Assembly: GCA_963662175.1 (NCBI GenBank)
Contig: OY759226.1
Span: 29,170,065-29,234,064 of the forward strand
Source of the DNA: Aradus depressus
Taxonomy: Eukaryota; Arthropoda; Insecta; Hemiptera; Aradidae
Reading direction: 5' to 3'
DNA length: 64,000 nucleotides
The position numbers were made by a program, and so were the translations under genes. Positions 25,401-40,645 of this stretch are shown in pieces. The notes under the pieces are model-generated. The model was not told where the DNA came from and searched no databases. It saw only the letters and a program-made list of their open reading frames with translations. Position 1 is the stretch's first letter. The number at the start of each line of letters is the position of its first letter.

Positions 25401-28400
25401 GTACACGTCTCCACACATCTTTAATTTTAAGTAATGTCAATTTTAGTATAATTTAAATTATTATATTGTATGCGATACATACATTTGATCACATCACATA
25501 ATAAAACAAATCTGTATCTCAGAATGAGAGCGTCGAATGCCCATTTTTTATGATTTTGAGGTTTTTAACTTACCTAACTCCTGAACAAGATAAACTGGGA
25601 AGATAACACTTTTTCAATAAGAAAATAAAGCAGAAAATATGATAACGAGACTTTTTGGGCTTCAAATTAAATAAAAAGAGTTTAATGAAACAAACCTCAA
25701 ACAGTTAGATATTGTGACCCGGGTCGAGCGATATGTTATATCGTAGTTAAAAAACTACGAGGTCATATCGCTTCTTTCGTCGCTCTGGTGGGCATGAGGA
25801 CGACTCTACGGTGGGAGTCCTAAAAGTTAACTTGAGCTTCTCGAATTCCCGCTTTTGACAAGTTTGTACTATAGTTTTGTTGAGTAAAAAAGTGATAGGA
25901 TGAGGAAATACAAAAGTTTCAATAAAAGTCTTCTATGAAGGTACCTGAGAGAAGACAGGGTTCATGTCGTTGATGTTGATGATGATGACAGTGAGCTGGG
26001 CTGAGGAGGAGAGGGGAGGGACCCCGGTGTCGGAGGCCACCAGCACCAGCTCTAATTGCGGGGTCTTCTCATAGTCCACACGCGTCCTCGTTCTTACCAC
26101 ACCTACCCATAACAGCCAATTATAGTCTCAAGCTTTAGATTGCTAAGTGCATATTGTTTTTCAAAACTTTACAGGATAATTTATGCATTGTTGTCTCAAA
26201 AATGCGTCTTTTTTCAGTCCCAAATCAAGAGATTCATGACGAGAAAAAAACCAAAATAAATAAATAAAATAATAAGAGAGTAACAAATGAAAGAAATATT
26301 ATGCAACATTTGCAGAATTATTCAATCAACCTAACATTGACTTTCTCAAGATAGTCTAGAAGTCTGGATTTTATTTTTATTTTTTCAACTCTCGAATGGA
26401 TAAAGAACACATTTAAAACCTCTTCCTTAAAAAGTTAAATTAGTTAGGTCTCCCGCTCTAAAGATGGCCACGAAAATTTTATTTTAAAATATTCAAGAGT
26501 TCTTCGTAAACAGCGAAATTGTGTTTTTTAATTTAATTCATAGTTCTTTTTAAGTAAGACTGTTTGAATAATGCAATTATCAACAATTGATTAATAACAA
26601 TACATTAAGTTAGTTTCGAAATAGGTTTTGGAAATTCCTCTAGTCCTAATCACAATGGGACCAACCAAACAAAGACGTATTTTTACGCACAAAAACCAAA
26701 AATTGAGACCAAGTGACAACCGCATTGTTCATTTATAAACGACCTGTAATGTTGTTCACTTCGAAGTATTCGCTTGGGGGTTGAATGGAGTACCAGACAG
26801 TGTTGGAGTCCTGATCGAGTGCAGTGAATGTGCCGAGGACAGTGCCGGGGGGCTGCTCTTCGAGGAGTTCCACCGTGTAGCCAGGATGCGCCAAAGACCA
26901 AGGCTTCAGGAACATCGGCGCAAAGTCGTTCACATCGATTATAGTGATGATCAGCGTTCCTAGAGCACACAGACAATGTTATACAGGGTTTAATAATTAG
27001 GATAAATCAACTAACAGTACTTATAAATGGTACGTTGAAAACAAAACAAATTAAAAGAGCACGACATGCAACTGTTCGAAAGTTTGGGACCAGTTGAAAA
27101 TTTAGTAAGTACAGTTTTCGCAGGGAGAACATTTAAAATTAGTAAGTACAGTTTTCGCAGAGAGAACATTTAAAATTTGACTGTTCTAGAAAATTCTGTG
27201 AACAATGAAACTTCAATTCGGGACAGGAGAGAAGTAACACAGTATATACAGTAAAAACGACTGGAACAAAATAGAGTGGTCTTATATAAGATTAGTTGTA
27301 GTTGATCACAAAACTACAGGCATGTCCAAGGCGTATACCACCTCATGGCTAACCGTTCACCACCATGTCGCTATATGATCACCCAGACAACACGTGCACA
27401 AATCCATCACCCCGAGGTAAAGTTATATAGGTAGGTTTAGGTTTATGACTCATGCCCGGGCTTTAACTACGAGGTCATATCGCCTACTACCAGAGCGCTC
27501 TTTCGTCACTCTGGTGGATATGAGCCCGACTCTACTGTGGGAGTCCTAAATTTTGCCTACCTTAAATTTTTATTCACCTAGGGCAGGGGTCTTTAACGAG
27601 TACCTGACATCGTACAGGCTCGGGACCATCGCTTAACGTCCCATCTGAAGGACGGCGTGCTTAAGTTTATTTTACCTCCCAGATAAAATAAACTAAGGGC
27701 CTCGGTCGGGTTCGAACCCACTCTCTTGAGCTCAGAAGCCAAGCACGCATACCACTGAGCTACCGGCGCCCTCTTAAAGTTATATATATATATATATATA
27801 TAATTAGTTATGATTTGTAATAGGCAGAAAAGAAATTGTTGCCACGCAATGTGGTTCAATGCATTTTCTTGACTAGCCATGTTACCCACCGTTGGTAGCT
27901 ATAGATTGCATAAAGATATGTTAATCATGAGGATTAAGTATTTAAAATGAAAATTAAATGAATATTACGAAGGTAAATAAATATAGCGTAAAGATCAGTA
28001 TAAAGTTAGTGTATATTTAGTTAGTATATATATAAAAAAATTGTATGCTACTACGGAATAGAATGAGGGATATACCTGTTCCTTGCTGCATGGTGGGTGC
28101 TGTTATGTCTGTAACGAGAACAGTAATCCTGAGAATGGCGGCTATTTCCCGCCGGAGCGGCTTGGCCACCGTCACAAGCCCCGTCCTCTGATCCACGCTG
28201 AAGAAATCCTGCAAACGTAACATGTCAGCTGCTGGGTACAGAACACAGCTGAGGTTGCATTGCACATGTCCACCAGCGCGGTACACAAAATATGAATATT
28301 CGAGCTAATTTGTATTAGTAGAGAAAATTGTGCATAAAAAAAAAAAACTAAGATGTCAAAAAATTACACCGTAAAAAATTTCATATCAATACATTCATTC

Positions 28401-31400
28401 TGGCGGGAGTTATGGTGTTCATAGAGACACAGACAGCAAATTTATATTGTTAATTTTTTGGAGTCAGGAGGTCGGACTTCCGGTGATGACAACATCAAAT
28501 TTCTAAAGCCCGGGCATGAGTCATAAAACCTAAACTAACCTCGACATGAAATATTTTTTTCAAAACCGGATAGATAGATTTGTGCCTCCTCTAAGATATA
28601 AGGGCCATAAAAAATGGTCCAATTTAAGTGAACATAAGAAAGAATATACTTATTTGGTCAACGTTTAGGCGAATTGACTTCGTTAGGCCAGTTACAACCG
28701 AAAATAAAAAAAGGAAAAGTAAATTGTCGTTAATGATTCTTGTGACAAATGGAAAAATTAGATTGTATCAATCAATAAAGGACTGGTATGAGAAAAACAC
28801 AAAACAGTATGGAAACCTGAAACCTCAAAAAGTATACAAATCAAAAAGACCACAGTCTAGTCCCAAAAATGTTATATATTTATCTAGAACCCATCTGGAC
28901 GACCCCTGTAGATTTTCAGGAAATTGGCTAAAGAGAAGGGAGGGGGGGAGGTAGGCTTAACTAAAAACGCTAATAACTTCCGAAGTAAAATTTATCTACA
29001 CCGAAATGTTACATGATGATAGAAAACCCCACGAAGATGACACCATTCTTTTCAGGAGAACCGGTCAAGGGAAGGCGGGGATCAAAGAGTTCAACTCAAA
29101 AAACCCTAACAACTGCCAATTTAATGAATGCATTACCCCGAAATTTTGTGTGAGGATTCAGAAGTTGGTCAAAAACGAAAAGAGTTTAGAGAGAGTGTAA
29201 AACACTCTTATTACAAATAATTGGAGCTGGCAAATACAGCCGGTGATTCATTCAGTACTTTCTTTTTATTTTCGTTCTTCTCTCGACGGACGTAAATCCA
29301 TAATAAGAAAAAAAGGTATCGTTATCGAAGTGAGACAATATAACACAACATAAAATATAATTAACATGATATCAGTGCTCCCAATGCCAGGGAGAGAAAC
29401 GGCAACACATGTTACTGGGTGATGACCTCATCTATGCCACATGTTTTCATTTTAATCCTGTCAGGGAGTTAGGATTTAATTCCACTAACGTTACATCTTT
29501 TAAAATCCCTACAATTTCGGTTATACTTGAAACAAACCAAGTTAGTCTGTACTTCGAATCTCTCATTATACTTCAAACCCACAACATTTTTGGCAAGCGA
29601 AAGATGCATAGCATAAATTACTGAGAAAGAGAACATCAACTTGTCTGGAGGTTAAGCTCATCGGTGAGAAATGTAATGTTAAAGAGCTTCTCAAAACAGA
29701 CTTTAACTCACTTTGAATGAAAGATCTGCTAGAACCTCTTTCCCGTTTTTGTCCACAGCAGAGATGGGGTCGGTGGCCGCATAGTTGAGTGCGTCTGTCG
29801 AGTTGACATCCAGATCCTTGGCGACCAGCTGATGCACCACTTCCCCGATCTTAGCATCCTCCTTCACCTGCATCAATCTCACACCTAGAGCTAATTGTTC
29901 TTCACCTTATCATTCACTAATAGTTTCTAGACCATGACTAAACCATTTGTTTCTACGTTCTCATAAAACTCTTGAACCTATATCATTACGGTTTTCTTCA
30001 CGCGCTGGTAGATTCTGGTACGTATGTTACTTTGATCACTACATCGTATTCCTTTATAAAGATATTCAATTGAACCAATATTTCTATCTCCGCCTTTTTG
30101 CAATCGCCATCATTGATTTCCTCAAAAATCGTCAAATCCTAGTGAAATAAAAAATGTATTAATAGTTTCGATAACAGAATTCGGTTCCGGAGCAATATCG
30201 ATAATTTCTGCTACTTATTTCGTGTGTGTTGAAATTCTTTAGTAATGTATTATCCACACAGAAAGTCTTGAAAAAATTAATTATTATCATATATTAAATA
30301 ATTATTTTTTAAGAAGAATAAACAATATAAAAAAAAAACAGGTTTGTTTTATTAATTAATTATGTTTCCACAATATGTCCGCGTTTCCCAACTTAGAATT
30401 CTACACGAAATAATTTACCAAAGTAATGAACGTTCATTCTTAATAATTGTTTTGTGATTCTGAAACGTAATCATTTTACATAATTGTGATTCCCGGAGGG
30501 TGTACAAAAGAAACAGAATGTTCGCAAAATTTACATATCAACTCAACTTTTGAGAAGTTAGGCCTCGTATGATGCCGACTTCTATCTCTCTGCCATCTGA
30601 TGTTTTTTTTTTTATCAGTTACGGACTGATTATTCCTCAAGAGCATTCAAACTGTTTATTTATATTTAACCTAAACCTTGTCCACTCCAATCTGGACCAA
30701 GTGACACCTTCAACAGCAATATCCAAATAAAATCAGCCTAGTTCGAGTTTACAGGAAGTCGATTCAAAGAGTGACCGGTGCATTGGCTCGCTCCAACCGT
30801 GGAGTCTAATGTCTACCGGATCTAAATGAGTTGTTACCTCGGCTCTCTGTGTAGGAGGAGAGAAGAAAGGCACTTTGTCGTTGGTGTTGGCCACAGTCAC
30901 ACTGAGAGTGCTCGTACCCGTCAGCGCCGGCGTCCCTGAAATGAGGTACAAGGTGGACGTTAGTAGCACTTCGAACTTCTCATCAAGGAAAGCTGTCTTG
31001 GAATATCATTTACGGTAGATAAATACATAGTTAGTGGCTAACATAATAACTGAATCCACACATTTATAGAAGGACTCACAAACCATAACCATGCAATTCA
31101 AATTTTATTCTGATTTTTGGAAATAACTAATTTTGAGAGAATGATTTCTTTTAGTTTCGCTCCATTTTTCACACCAAATTACTTTTTACTGAAATCCTAG
31201 TCCCGGGTTAAGTTTCTATGTGTGTAAGTAACATTTCAAGAACAATTTTCTTACTGTAATTTTTAAGAAACGTTGGTCATTACTTGAAGTTACCAACACT
31301 ATTCTAAATAAATAAATATGAAAGTATACCTCCATCGACTGCAATAATATGAACTGAGTACGAGTTCCTTCGGTCAAAGTCCAGTTTGGATATGACACTG

Positions 31401-34400
31401 ACCACTCCAGTTTTGTTGTCTATTCCAAAATCTTCGAAACCTCCTTTTTCTATTCTATAAACCAGTTCAGAATTTATTCCAGTATCCGCGTCGTGCGCGA
31501 CAACTTTCCCAACACTGGTACCTACAATTTTTTTTTCGTAAGCTCAATTTTTTATTTTTTTATTTGCCAATTGTATTTAAATTTAATTGTACATATTATT
31601 TATTAAAAATTAGATGTTATTTTACCTTTAGGGAAGTTTTCAGGGACTGTTACCATGTATTCTGTTTGTTCGAAAATGGGAATGTTATTGTTTACATCCA
31701 GGACCGTGATTACAACTGAACATTCAACATTGAAGACACCGTCAGAGGCCTAAAATTAAACACATTTGCACATAACTTAGATACAGTGGATACGTTTCAG
31801 AGCATTCGTCTCTGAAACCTTAGCAACTTGTGATCCAGGAAGCAGTTCAAATAGCACAATTACTGAGACGCAACAATTATATTGGCTTCAGTGGAACATT
31901 CTATAACTGCAATATTGACTCAGCCAATCGATCTTAAAAATTGAAAATGCCAGTTCAATTTTCTAAAAAAATATAAATAGAAAGGGTTGTTCATCAGAAT
32001 GAGCGTTATAGCAAGGCAAAATTTAAACCATGTGACTCTAAAACTGAAAATAATAAAGCATAAAACGTTCCTAAACTTCGAAATCTCTTGAGCGGCCTTG
32101 AAAAGTACGTAAGTTGCTGGTAAAGTAGAAGTTCACACAAAAGTGGAGTATATCAAGTTTGATTCGTTTGATCGATCCCGTAGAAGATATGAAGATTTCA
32201 TTAATTACCCAAAAATGATCTCATGATATCCTAAATTGTTTAAAAAATCGCAAAAAAGTAATATTTAATAGAAATGTTGTAATGAAATAGTAAACAGTTT
32301 TTTTACTATAAACTTACTTGTACAGTTAGATGGATGACATGGCTGGAAATGTTGGTCATATCCAGGCCGTTCTTGTCAGTCACTGTTATCTCACCCGTCA
32401 CAGAATCTATGAAAAATAAGTGCCGAACATTTCCGTCTACGATGGAGTAGCTGATCTCAGAGGTCTTGTCAACATCCCTGGCCTGACAAATAGATATAAA
32501 ACAACCAGTCAATTGTCACTACTTTTATTAAGGACCTTCCATCGCACATCATGCCAGGTGACCATCATCGATTTTTTTTTCAAAACAATATAAGTGTGAT
32601 AGGCCTACTTCAGACATTTACGGAAATGCCAAAGCTTTGGTACTTTAACATGTTTTCAGTGCGACGTGACGTGCTTAATAATAATGCAAGTACTTTTTGC
32701 AAGAATAGTTGATTATAACAAATTTTGGCAAAGCCGTTCCTAAAATAGAAATAAAAATTAAAACTTTCAAAAAATGTTTTTCCAAAGTATGCGGATTCAA
32801 ACTGTGAAATCAGACTTTATGATATTGTTATATCAATAAACGTCTTTTGATAATAGGCGACTTGAGAATTAGAACTTCTACCTTTCTAACCATTTTAGAA
32901 ATCAACAGTCAGGGATTCAAAATGAAATACAATTTCAGGAACAATATATATTTTTTTAAATGGCCAAAAGATATTGTAATCTAAACTAATTGTGGTGAAG
33001 CCAGTGGACTGTCTAGAGTGACTTGCCCCGTGCAAGGGTCAGATCCGGACTAGAAGACAGGAGGTAGGCAAGACACAGAAGAAAGCTTTCCATTTGGGAG
33101 AGCCTCTTCGGATCTCCCAATGCTGCCCAAAACGGAAAACATGTTGATGTAGGTCGCTCTCTCTTTAGCAATTCTCTCCCAATGTTTCCTACCTTGCACT
33201 GACAATGATAATAACCATCTAATCTCAACATCTCAACTATATCTGATTACAAATTACTTAAAGTTACACTCCCAGTTTTTTAGAAATAAATAGTACAATA
33301 TTTACCTGAACAAACAATGGAGGCTCGAATTTGGGAGATCCTTCGTCGATGATAGCCTTATAAGAGTCAGAAGTGAAGAGAGGAGCGTTGTCGTTGTTGT
33401 CGTTAAGGGAGATCTTGAGGGGGACTATAGTGGTCTGGCCTCGTCCCTCGTCGTCCGTAGCCTACAATAGCAACACAACACTGATCCACAAATCAACTTA
33501 AAAAGATAAAAATATACATGCATCCCTCCTCCAATCGAGGAGATACGTCAATTGTCAAGGTAGATAATGTAAAGTAGACAAACATACCTGGAGATTGAGG
33601 TAGTATACAGACTTGGTTTCAAAGTCGAGACAGTGAGGGGAGCCTGGGAGCTCGCATTCTGCCACCGTTATCACACCTGTCTTATTGTCCACCTCAAACC
33701 TAACAGAACAATCAGTTACTTACATTAACACATTATAACGCAAGATCGCATAGAAAAATGAACAAAAACGGATTGGCCTATTGTCCACAGTTACAAAAAG
33801 TCATCGGTGAATCGCCGGCAATGTGTGACAGCAACAATTAATCAACTAAGTTTCCCCTAAAATTTCGTGTTGATACGTCATTGCATAGACAGTTAATTAG
33901 GTTTTTTCTGTTCAACCTTCCTCCCTCTTCTGGTCCCCCCTCACCTAAAACTGATTCGGCAGAAAATTGATAGGTAACGTCCGTCCTTATAGCGTTTCGG
34001 ATTTACATACTTATTTCCTTTCAATGCATTCATTGATTCAGCAGTTATTGTGGTTTTTGTGTTAAGCCTCCCCTTCCTTTTGGACGATTTGGCTGAAAAT
34101 TAATGGGTGTCGTTTTTATGGTTTTCTGAATACACATACAATTTCGATTCGATGTATTCATTCTATGTTCAAAAACACACACACAGGAATATTTCGAATT
34201 TCTGGCCGATTATCTAATTTCCCTTATAATTCGTACAGTTGGAGAAGTAAAAATAAGATACATTGTTTTTTTACTAATAATTGGAGAATGAATTTAGATG
34301 CTCTAAAAAGGCCGAAATGTCTGTATAATATGCATTAATAACAGTTGAAATTTGAAATAAAAATGTTTCAAAATTACCAAATATGAGCATTAAAAATGGC

Positions 34401-37400
34401 GTCGGAAGCAGGAAAAATATATCAATTAATATCTAAGAAAAAAAAAAAATTGCTGTGAATAAAATTTACAATGCAAGAAGAATTGGAGCTGAGACTTTAT
34501 AGTTGTCGGTTTGTTGTACAATTCCTACTTCTTATAAAGTACAACACTGCCAGTGGCATGGTTGAAAACATTTTAGAATATCGAATCATGCTAAGATTAA
34601 TGACTGTTTTCCTTTTTTCTTCTTCGATTTTTTTTTTCCAGTCAACGTCTGCCTTATTCCTTTTTCGGATGAATGCGACTAATCCTACTCCTCCTAATAA
34701 AAAAAATTAAATGTACCTACGAAAAGAAAACTAAAAAAAACAAAAAAACAATGCCCAAACGTTTTGTAGGTTAATTTCGGATTATAACAACTCTTGATTT
34801 GAAAGCTCAAAAATTATGAACAAATATTTTTGTAACCTACGTTTAATCTTCATAACAGATTCCACTTGCCACTTCAACATGACATTTCAACTTTCCTAAT
34901 TACCCGATGTACAGGACAAGTTATGAAATCGGTCAGAAAATCGATGTCGACTCTTCACAGGAACTGCATGTTTTTCGACCTGATGATCCCATCCAAAATT
35001 TAAAAAAAACAAGTCCTGTATCTATAAACACGATATCTCCCGATATAATGAATGTATCGACACGAAATTTAGTATGAAGATTTCGAAGCCACTATGTAAG
35101 TCAACTATTGGGTTTTAGCGTGGTCGATCGGTTTTATAGAGAGAGCAACAACTGAGCTGATTAAGTCGTAATTCGTGCACTTCGCCTGCCCCGCACTCAG
35201 ACCCAATTTGTGCGAAAATCCTCAAAACAAATTTCGAATCTTACCTTCATGAAATAAGGACTTCATAACTTTTTTTTGAGATATTTAGCATCAATAACAA
35301 CGATGGTGGGATATATTTTGTTGTTCTTTTGTACTCTCTGGCGCAGCGAGCTGAATTGATCTTATATTATTTATAATTTAATTAATCTTGAAAACAAATT
35401 TCCACTATATACAAAAATATTTTGGTTTATACGAAAGCAATTTTTTGACATCACTAAGCGCAAAAATGTCCTGGAACGGTCTGCTTACGGCTCACACTAA
35501 GATACAAATTCATTACGATCTATAGTGGCAACACCTTTTGGGTGGAAGCAACAGGCTGCCCACAGAGAGACAGACCCAGCGATCAAAACCATAAGGTTCT
35601 GTTTACTCTTTGACGAGAACCCTAAAATAAAACTGATTAAATGGTGTTTTGTTTTGGCGCCTGAAATTGAGTTCTTCTTACATTTCAGCGCCATATCCGT
35701 TGAGCTTATAGACGATGCCCTTGGTCCCAAAAGAGCCCGTGTCTGCATCGGTTGCAGTTATGGTGGTGACCAGGTCCCCAGGGAGGGCTGTCTCGTCCAC
35801 AGAAGCCGTGTAGGCTGACCTCTCGAACTGAGGCGAGTTGTCATTAGCGTCCGTCACCTCCACAGTCACTGTAGCTGTAGAGGACAGCCGCGCCGCTGTT
35901 TCTGTCTCCTCCGCTATCACCTAAAACAGGTACGAGCAGATGTAAGCAATAAATGAATAGAGCAGGAGATTTAGGGCTAAGCCCAGAATTATATGGATTT
36001 ACATCAGAATAAGGATTTATGGATACAAAATTTGAGGGTTACATAATGTCTTGAAGTTTGACTTAAGGCTCAGAAAGGGTTTTAATCGGAGATGGGATTA
36101 ATGAGAATAACAAGTGTCCACCAAAATACGTCGCGACGGACCCCTCTGAAACATTCAGTCGTCAAAGAGGATGGAATTTTATCAGTGGATTTTATCAGCG
36201 AATCGGATATCAGTTCTGGATTCTATCAGATTTCAACGAATTAGGAAGAAAGAAAAAACAACCCGAAAATTTGAGCGGCGGCTTCGAAACCGCAGAGTCT
36301 GTGGTCCTCGAATGTATGCTTTTTTTTGGCGTTCACGTGGGGGGGGGGGGGGGGGGGGAGAGAGAGAGAAAGAAAAATATTGTTATTCTTTATCCAGGCA
36401 TCACAGTTATCAATTTCCGGTAAAATAATATAATACAAAGTCGGGTTACTAAATATGTTGAAGCAAATTGACACTCACAAGTAGTATGAACTTTCTGTTG
36501 TTGGGATTTTCATAGTCGAGCGGCCCATTGACGATCCGAATGCTGACGGCGGTGGATCCGGAGCCAGTGGTGGGCTCCACTGCGAACGCTCCAGAGACGT
36601 CCGACAGCTTCAGTGCGAACTTTGCATTCACCCCCTCAACGGAGCACAAAACAACAAAAGATTAGAACACATTTAACAAATACTAAAATGACTCATTTTA
36701 GTTTTTGTTAAGTCGTGGTTGAAGATGGTAGCAATACCGAAAGTACTTCCATATATTTTGTGAAATAGATATTTTTAAAAAACATACGTTTTTCTTTGTA
36801 TTAAGTGTTTCACAATATCTCTGCGAAAAATGTTAAGTATCAACATGAGAAGACATGCGAATCTGGTGACCAATGAAACTACATTCTTCAAAACATAATT
36901 TGAATTACATAGACTTAGGTAAATATAAATCGATTACCAGCTCAAATGATCTGCCCTCTTCCCATTCAAGACTTTTTTGTTTCTGTTTAAAATAGGTAGT
37001 TGAAACATAAATTTACTCCACAAAAAATGCCTAAACAGAACATTCGAAGTCAAAGTTCGCTTATTTGTTCCGGACCGAACGTTCCAGCCGTAAACAAAAT
37101 AGTTGGTCCTTACCAATATCGATTTTTGTTACTGATTGATATGGCACACAAATTATTGTTCCCATACCTACTACAAAGATCCCAAGTCATAATTATTTCT
37201 GTACAGTTATGTATTAAATAAAAAACCTGAAAAATCACCAAATCATTTATCATTGCAATGTGAAATGTGAAGTATATTCTTCGGGGTCTATTTCCAGAAT
37301 TTCACCGAGCCAATTTTGCCAATAGTTTTGCTTTTAACTTGTCTCTCAATTGTGCCAGAAAATATCAAACAAATGTCTTGGTCATTTGGTTTGTTTATTT

Positions 37401-40400
37401 TCCAATTTGAAAACGGTTGAATCGATGCTCCGATTTCTTATGGGTATTGTTTATCCGTGGAACATAGTTTTTTTTTTGTTGAATGTTACTCCAGAAAAGA
37501 AACATACAATGGAAACGACAACATGGAACTGTACATTAACTTGGAACATTTTTGTTCTGCTTCGAAAAAGAATTGTTTTCGAAAACGTTATTTCGATCCC
37601 TGGGTTTACATTTTACATTAATTAATTTTTCAGTTATTATAAATTGTATGTTACAATGTCCGGGTCGGTGACAGTAATGTTGAGATTGGGGAGGGGGGTG
37701 CCTGGCGGGGTGCTCTCCGACAGACTGACGCGGTACTCTCGCTCGTTGAACTGGGGCGGCTCGTCATTAACGTCTTTGATGGTGACCGAGGCCAGAGTGG
37801 TCGCTGAACTCAGGGAGTCGTTGCCAGGCATCCCGTCCTCCAACAGCTCCCGTGCCTGAACAGGGAAACAAACCCTTCACAATAAAATACCGTATTACAC
37901 TGAATTTAAGATGCACTTTTTTGAAGCCAATTTTGGAAATTAAAATTGAGGTGCGTCTTAAATTGGAGATATTTGTTTTGTATTCTCCAGTTTTGATTCA
38001 CCTTTTCTGTAGAAGAAAAAATAAAAATAATACAAACAAATACAAGTTTCTGTTGTAGGTACATTCGAAGATAATAATGGGTGAAGTTAGCTGCGATGTA
38101 CCGACCACACTGTGCCATCTTAGAGAAGAAAAGTTTTTATTTTCTAAAAATCTTTCCTGATGGAATCAGTCTTAAAATCGAAGTAACACGACATATACGG
38201 TCAATCTTGGTGAATATAATATAGGGGGTGCATGTAATAATGAAAATTTAATAAACTTTGCAACAATTATTACATAACATTATTAATAAATCTCAATTTA
38301 CAAATTCTAAGTTGAGAAACGAGGACATATTGTCTATTCCACAAGAAATGTATACATAAACTACCTGTTTCGACATTTACCATCGTCAGTATTAAGTATA
38401 AACCAAGACTTTAACGTTAGTTTTATTTGGTTACATGTACAGTTTCACTTAATTTAATTAACTTATTAAATGGCACTTCAAAGTGTGAGAAAAAATTAAA
38501 AAATAACCTTATTTTCACCTGAGAAACCTTGTCAATTATCTACCATAGCTTTATATGTAATATATATAAATATATAATAAATATATTATATCTAAATATA
38601 CATAAAATCGATAAATACATTGAACAGAGGTTGTACAACTATAGGTGACTATTATTGCTCTAAATTGTTTGTGTTATACTTTTTGTGTTTTGAATGTCAA
38701 AGAACGAAAAATATTTATTCTCTCCGTCATGTTTCTGCCTCTCTATGGGTGACCTCTAGCTTCACACCTGACAAAGTCAAACTTTTCTTTTAACACTGTT
38801 TGTGATCACAGAATGTAAAGCACTGTTGTTCCTTATATCACGGCACGTTCAAAGAGGTAATGTTTGCATTTTCCTCATGGGCTTCCTGGTTACGTAGAAT
38901 ACATACTCTGAATAGCAAATACGTTTTTCTCTCTGCCCATAGTGTGGCATTAGATGTGACAGCCTATGTATCAGAAACAGTAGTAGTTACCCTTATGACG
39001 AGGGAGAGGACCCCGGTGGACTCCTGGAGGGCCTCTCTGTCCAGCGGCTTCCCAGTCCTCAGCTCTCCACTCTCAGGATCCAAAAGGAAATAGTCCAAAG
39101 GATCTGGAAAATCAAAGAAAACAAGTTACATAAAGAACTAACCTCCTGTAATGAGGCGCACTGGAATATTTGCATCGAAAAGTTTACCATAAGTTTCCCT
39201 AGCCCTAAAAATGTTGCTATCTGAGAGGGTTGAATGAGCAGCCATTACATGCTGTTGTGAGCTTGTGGCTGTCCACTCGTTCTCAAGTTAACGCTAGCTA
39301 ATAGTACACGTATCTCTTCTATGCACTTTACAAGTTTACTAGTGTTTTTCATGTGAATATAGTCAATACTCAAGTACAATAATACTTTTGGCAATAATAC
39401 TTTTCGATGCAAATACCCCTCGCGAGGTTAAAAATAAAACAGAGATACGAATATAATAAAATAGTGTTCAAAGTGTTTCCCTAAAAAATAATTGTTTGTT
39501 TACTCATATACATAATAATACTAATAGATATAACAATAATAGCAATAGTACTCGACACCTGCTAATAACAACGATTATTGATGCGTAAACAATTGTTTTT
39601 ATTTTTCCCTCCACGACATTTATGTTGAAAAAGAAATTTACATAATATCAAACAAAGCTTTCAAACTTATAACACCCCCCCTCCTTTTGCGTCCGGGGTA
39701 AAAAAAAGAATATGAGCTTCATTATTTGAACAAATTCTTGATACTATCTGCTCCTGCTTAATAACTTTCCATTTATAATTATAGTTATACAGATATGTTA
39801 CAAGCTGCATGAAAAAAAGGAAAAATAATATAATTATTCATTCATTAATAAATATTTATCACTAAAACAAAAACATTTTTCGTTAGGAATTAGATAATTC
39901 TTTGTTAAATTCACTTCTTTTAAACCAATTCAAATTACCTAAATAAACATAAATACACGATAAGGAGGTTACAAATTGAACTAGGTATGTGGTTATCAAG
40001 ACGGGGTAGGAAAGGTGGTCCAATTATGATATCAGCAGCATCCCTCAGAGAAAGTCCAGGCTTTTACCAGCAAAAAGCATGATTACATTTCTATTTGATC
40101 GGCAGTAGATGTCGTCCACACTTCAATCAGATGGTGGTCCCTGTCACCAACTACCATGAGGGTTAATATCCGCTCATTTAAACAGCACGTGAAAATATCT
40201 CATCGAAGTAGTATTAGAAAAGAAACATTCCCTTTCAAATGACAGTAATTGTTAATCAATTATATTATTTATTATCTGAAGTCACATTGTAATGAAACCA
40301 CTTTTGTAACCTCTAAACTGCAGATTATAAATAATGAGATCCACATAATGATTTTGAAGATACTTTGGCTTGTCCATGACAGCTAGATTCACAAGGAGCT

Positions 40401-40579
40401 AGAAGTTCATCTGGTCAGATCCTCTATACAGATGCACCAGTCGAACGCAGCTGAGAACTACTATTTGCTGTGATTTCCAGGAGTTAACTACCGATGGTCT
40501 ACCTCCTTGTGGATCCACAGAGTAGCTCTTAAGGAATTCACCGCTAGCCATAGGTCCGTAGAACATTCGGTGTAACTTA

Positions 40580-40645
<66 letters not shown>

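Noticed and set aside
27690..27773. A tRNA gene on the minus strand
   Set aside because: The tRNA-like head belongs to a dispersed SINE with several copies in the window and a fixed non-tRNA body.
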